Part shown: piece after piece, positions 6,668 to 8,405 of the stretch
How the letters are laid out: the number at the start of each line of letters is the position of its first letter
Numbering within the stretch: the stretch's first letter is position 1
Assembly: GCA_902465115.1 (NCBI GenBank)
Contig: CABQMC010000061.1
Location: forward strand, 1-8,405
Length of the DNA stretch: 8,405 nucleotides
DNA from: an uncultured Collinsella sp.
GTDB lineage: Bacteria > Actinomycetota > Coriobacteriia > Coriobacteriales > Coriobacteriaceae
Direction of reading: 5' to 3'
The notes under the pieces: generated by a model
Database searches by the model: none
What the model was told of the DNA's origin: nothing
Seen by the model: only the letters and a program-made list of their open reading frames with translations
Position numbers and translations under genes: made by a program

Positions 6668-6748
6668 AATTGAACTTTCGAATGAGGTGCCGCGTTATAC
6701 TGCTGCCTAAATTGAACTCAGGTTCAATTCGTGTTCTATAAATTGAAC
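6668..6748 (+). promoter_or_regulatory. Array of AATTGAAC half-sites in the leader of the XRE-AlaA gene
   Basis: AATTGAAC occurs at 6668-6675, 6710-6717 and 6741-6748, and its inverse GTTCAATT at 6722-6729. The second copy and the inverse form a perfect dyad with a four-base TCAG spacer. Start-to-start distances of the direct copies are 42 and 31 bp, near four and three helical turns. TTGAAC within copies one and two could also serve as -35 boxes, for TATACT (6696-6701, spacer 20) and TATAAA (6737-6742, spacer 19). The array thus covers the promoter region and ends 21 bases before the start codon. The obvious candidate to bind it is the XRE domain encoded just downstream. Confidence 0.7.
6696..6701 (+). 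promoter_or_regulatory. Candidate -10 box for the XRE-AlaA gene
   Basis: TATACT, five of six matches, between half-site copies one and two. The start site would fall near 6708, so the 6710-6729 dyad would lie just downstream of it, a position suited to repression. The -35 spacing (20 bases from TTGAAC 6670-6675) is long. Confidence 0.45.
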
Positions 6749-6769
6749 TTTGCCAGCAAGGAGGTTCTA

Positions 6770-8290
6770 GTGGCCCAAGAGACGTTTAGCGATCGCCTGC
6801 GACAGGCTATGTCCGATCGCGACGTTCGCCAGTCGGACGTGATCCGCGCATCGGAGATGCTCGGCAAAAAACTCGGCAAGAGTCAGATGAGCCAATATGT
6901 GAGCGGCAAGACGATTCCGCGGCGCGATGTGGCTGAGCTGCTCGCCCGTATTTTGGAGGTCGATGTTACCTGGCTGCTTGCCGGCGACGCCGATCAAGGC
7001 GAGGCATCATCACCCCGCAACGATTCCAAGCCCGAACCCCATCCCTCAGCTCAAATTGCAAGGAGCACCACCATGCGTACTTTTTCTAAATCCACCAAGC
7101 TCGATAACGTCCTGTATGACGTGCGCGGTCCCGTCGTCGACGAGGCCGCCCGTATGGAGGACGAGGGCGAGCGCATCCTCAAGCTCAATATCGGCAACCC
7201 GGCGCCCTTCGGTTTCCGCACGCCCGATGAGGTCATCAAGGACATGCGCCAGCAGCTGCCCGACTGCGAAGGCTATTCCAACTCGCGTGGCCTGTTCTCT
7301 GCGCGCAAGGCGATCATGCAGTATTCGCAGATCAAGGGCCTGCCCAACGTTCAGATGGAGCATATCTACACGGGCAACGGCGTGTCCGAGCTCATTCAGC
7401 TTTCGATGAACGCGCTGCTCGATAACGGTGACGAGATCCTGATTCCCAGCCCCGACTATCCGCTCTGGACGGCGTGCGCGACCCTTGCCGGCGGCCATCC
7501 TGTGCACTACCTGTGCGACGAGCAGGCCGATTGGTATCCCGATCTGCAGGATATGGAGTCCAAGATTACGAGCGCGACCAAAGCCCTCGTCATCATCAAC
7601 CCCAACAACCCTACGGGTTCCGTCTATCCGCGCGAGGTGCTCGAGGGCATCGTCGAGATTGCACGCAGGCATCAGCTGATGATCTTTGCCGATGAGATCT
7701 ACGACCGCCTGTGCATGGACGGCTACGAGCACGTCTCGATTGCCTCGCTCGCCCCCGACCTGCCCTGCGTTACCTTTAGCGGCCTTTCCAAGTCGCACAT
7801 GATCGCGGGCTATCGTATTGGCTGGATGGTGCTTTCGGGCAACCAGCGCTGCATGAGCGACTTCATCATGGGCGTCAACATGCTCTCTAACATGCGCCTG
7901 TGCTCCAACGTGCCGGCCCAGTCGATCGTCCAGACGGCACTCGGTGGCCATCAGTCCGTCAACGACTACATCCGTCCCGGTGGCCGTGTCTACGAGCAGC
8001 GCAACTTTGTGTATGAGGCGCTCAACAAGATCGACGGCATCTCGGTGGTTAAGCCACGTGCGGCGTTCTACATCTTCCCCAAGATGGATGTTAAAAAGTT
8101 CAACATCACCGATGACGAGCAGTTCGCCCTTGACCTGCTGCACGAGAAGAAGATCCTGATCACGCGCGGCGGCGGCTTCAACTGGGCTGAGCCCGACCAC
8201 TTCCGTATCGTGTACCTGCCGCGCATGGAAGTGCTCAAAGAGTCGCTCGAAGACCTCGCTGACTTCTTTGACCATTACCGTCAGGCGTAA
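6770..8290 (+). CDS. alaA: XRE helix-turn-helix fused to AlaA-type alanine aminotransferase
   Basis: A 506-aa fusion. Residues about 4-72 form an XRE/Cro-type DNA-binding domain (FSDRLRQAM at 6-14, then a recognition region KSQMSQYVSGKTIPRRD at 37-53 and LLARILEVDVTWLLAGD). A polar, Pro/Ser-rich linker (about 74-101) leads to a complete fold-type I, PLP-dependent aminotransferase (102-506). The enzyme part matches E. coli AlaA, which makes alanine from pyruvate and glutamate: KLNIGNPAPFGF, GYSNSRGLFSARKAIMQ, INPNNPTG, FADEIYD, SGLSKS, MRLCSNVPAQ, DHFRIVYLPR. PLP-site residues are present: the Schiff-base Lys341 (Lys240 of the enzyme part), Asp308 and Tyr311, and substrate-carboxylate Arg479. 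The start is GTG 6770, five bases after AAGGAGG (6758-6764). It is not a MocR protein: the DNA-binding part is XRE, not GntR. The leader carries a repeated half-site, suggesting autoregulation. An internal SD and ATG at the domain junction suggest a second, shorter product. Confidence 0.92.
   Translation: MAQETFSDRLRQAMSDRDVRQSDVIRASEMLGKKLGKSQMSQYVSGKTIPRRDVAELLARILEVDVTWLLAGDADQGEASSPRNDSKPEPHPSAQIARSTTMRTFSKSTKLDNVLYDVRGPVVDEAARMEDEGERILKLNIGNPAPFGFRTPDEVIKDMRQQLPDCEGYSNSRGLFSARKAIMQYSQIKGLPNVQMEHIYTGNGVSELIQLSMNALLDNGDEILIPSPDYPLWTACATLAGGHPVHYLCDEQADWYPDLQDMESKITSATKALVIINPNNPTGSVYPREVLEGIVEIARRHQLMIFADEIYDRLCMDGYEHVSIASLAPDLPCVTFSGLSKSHMIAGYRIGWMVLSGNQRCMSDFIMGVNMLSNMRLCSNVPAQSIVQTALGGHQSVNDYIRPGGRVYEQRNFVYEALNKIDGISVVKPRAAFYIFPKMDVKKFNITDDEQFALDLLHEKKILITRGGGFNWAEPDHFRIVYLPRMEVLKESLEDLADFFDHYRQA
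7060..7075 (+). promoter_or_regulatory. Internal SD and in-frame ATG giving free AlaA
   Basis: AAGGAG (7060-7065), seven bases, then ATG 7073. The ATG is codon 102 of the fusion, in the same frame, exactly where the AlaA domain begins. Initiation here gives a 405-aa protein ending at 8290, the same length as E. coli AlaA from memory. The preceding linker codons look like a translated former leader. Confidence 0.6.
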
Positions 8291-8295
8291 CTAGT

Positions 8296-8319
8296 TCCGC
8301 CGTTCTACCGAACGGCGGA
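8296..8319 (+). terminator. First hairpin after the XRE-AlaA gene
   Basis: A perfect 10-bp stem (TCCGCCGTTC 8296-8305 with GAACGGCGGA 8310-8319) and TACC loop begin six bases after the stop codon. ACCGCTTGACG follows, without a T-tract, so this may protect the 3' end or pause transcription rather than terminate it alone. Confidence 0.5.
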
Positions 8320-8370
8320 CCGCTTGACGCTGCGCGAGCCGCATTCACACCAATCTGACGTTCAACTTCA

Positions 8371-8405
8371 AGGGCGCGACCAGAAGGTCAGCGCCCTTTC
8401 GTTTC
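8371..8405 (+). terminator. Intrinsic terminator at the right edge
   Basis: AGGGCGC (8371-8377) pairs with GCGCCCT (8391-8397), and GACC with GGTC inside, around an AGAA loop with one bulged A (8390). It is followed by TTTCGTTTC to the window end. The T-rich side is on the plus strand, so it should end the XRE-AlaA transcript. Confidence 0.8.

Noticed and set aside
7046..8275. A 409-codon open frame on the minus strand opposite the aminotransferase
   Set aside because: Shadow of the AlaA codons; all conserved PLP-enzyme motifs are on the plus strand, and the minus-strand product resembles nothing known.
6770..8290. MocR/PdxR-type regulator
   Set aside because: The DNA-binding domain is XRE-like, not GntR, and the enzyme part matches AlaA.

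Overview
The window (8,405 bases, GC-rich, protein-dense) looks like chromosome from a gut actinobacterium of the Coriobacteriia, most likely Collinsella or a close relative. This rests on overall GC, strong GC codon bias, GTG starts behind strong Shine-Dalgarno (SD) sites, and a bile salt hydrolase that reads much like the bifidobacterial enzymes. The genus is an inference from recalled family sequences; no search was run. No mobile element, CRISPR array, tRNA or rRNA was seen.

Layout from left to right. (1) The N-terminal 180 codons of an NCS2/AzgA-type purine permease, reading leftwards out of the window. (2) Divergent from it, a short peptide-deformylase-like protein whose HExxH glutamate is methionine, closed by a strong terminator. 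(3) A complete bile salt hydrolase (bsh). (4) A perfect GC hairpin shared by bsh and the convergent kup gene. (5) kup, a potassium transporter with a large cytosolic tail, on the minus strand, starting at a GTG chosen by its SD. (6) An EamA-type (DMT) exporter on the minus strand, divergent from (7) a LysR regulator, with a textbook T-N11-A dyad between them. (8) A 506-aa fusion of an XRE/Cro-type helix-turn-helix to a full-length AlaA-type aminotransferase, ending near two hairpins at the right edge.

The most interesting region is 6608-8290. The leader of the fusion gene carries four copies of the half-site AATTGAAC (three direct, one inverted). They overlap and surround candidate promoter elements, and the direct copies are 42 and 31 bp apart, close to four and three helical turns. 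Inside the gene, at the exact domain boundary, an AAGGAG and ATG in frame would yield a free 405-aa aminotransferase, the same length as the E. coli AlaA I recall. Together this suggests an alanine/glutamate aminotransferase that represses its own promoter through its fused DNA-binding domain and is also made as a regulator-free enzyme from the same message. That is a hypothesis. The domains, half-sites and internal start are directly visible; the regulation is inferred.

The other genes look like separate units: purine uptake, a deformylase relative, bile-acid deconjugation, potassium uptake and a LysR-controlled exporter. All fit life in the intestine, but nothing shows that they act together.
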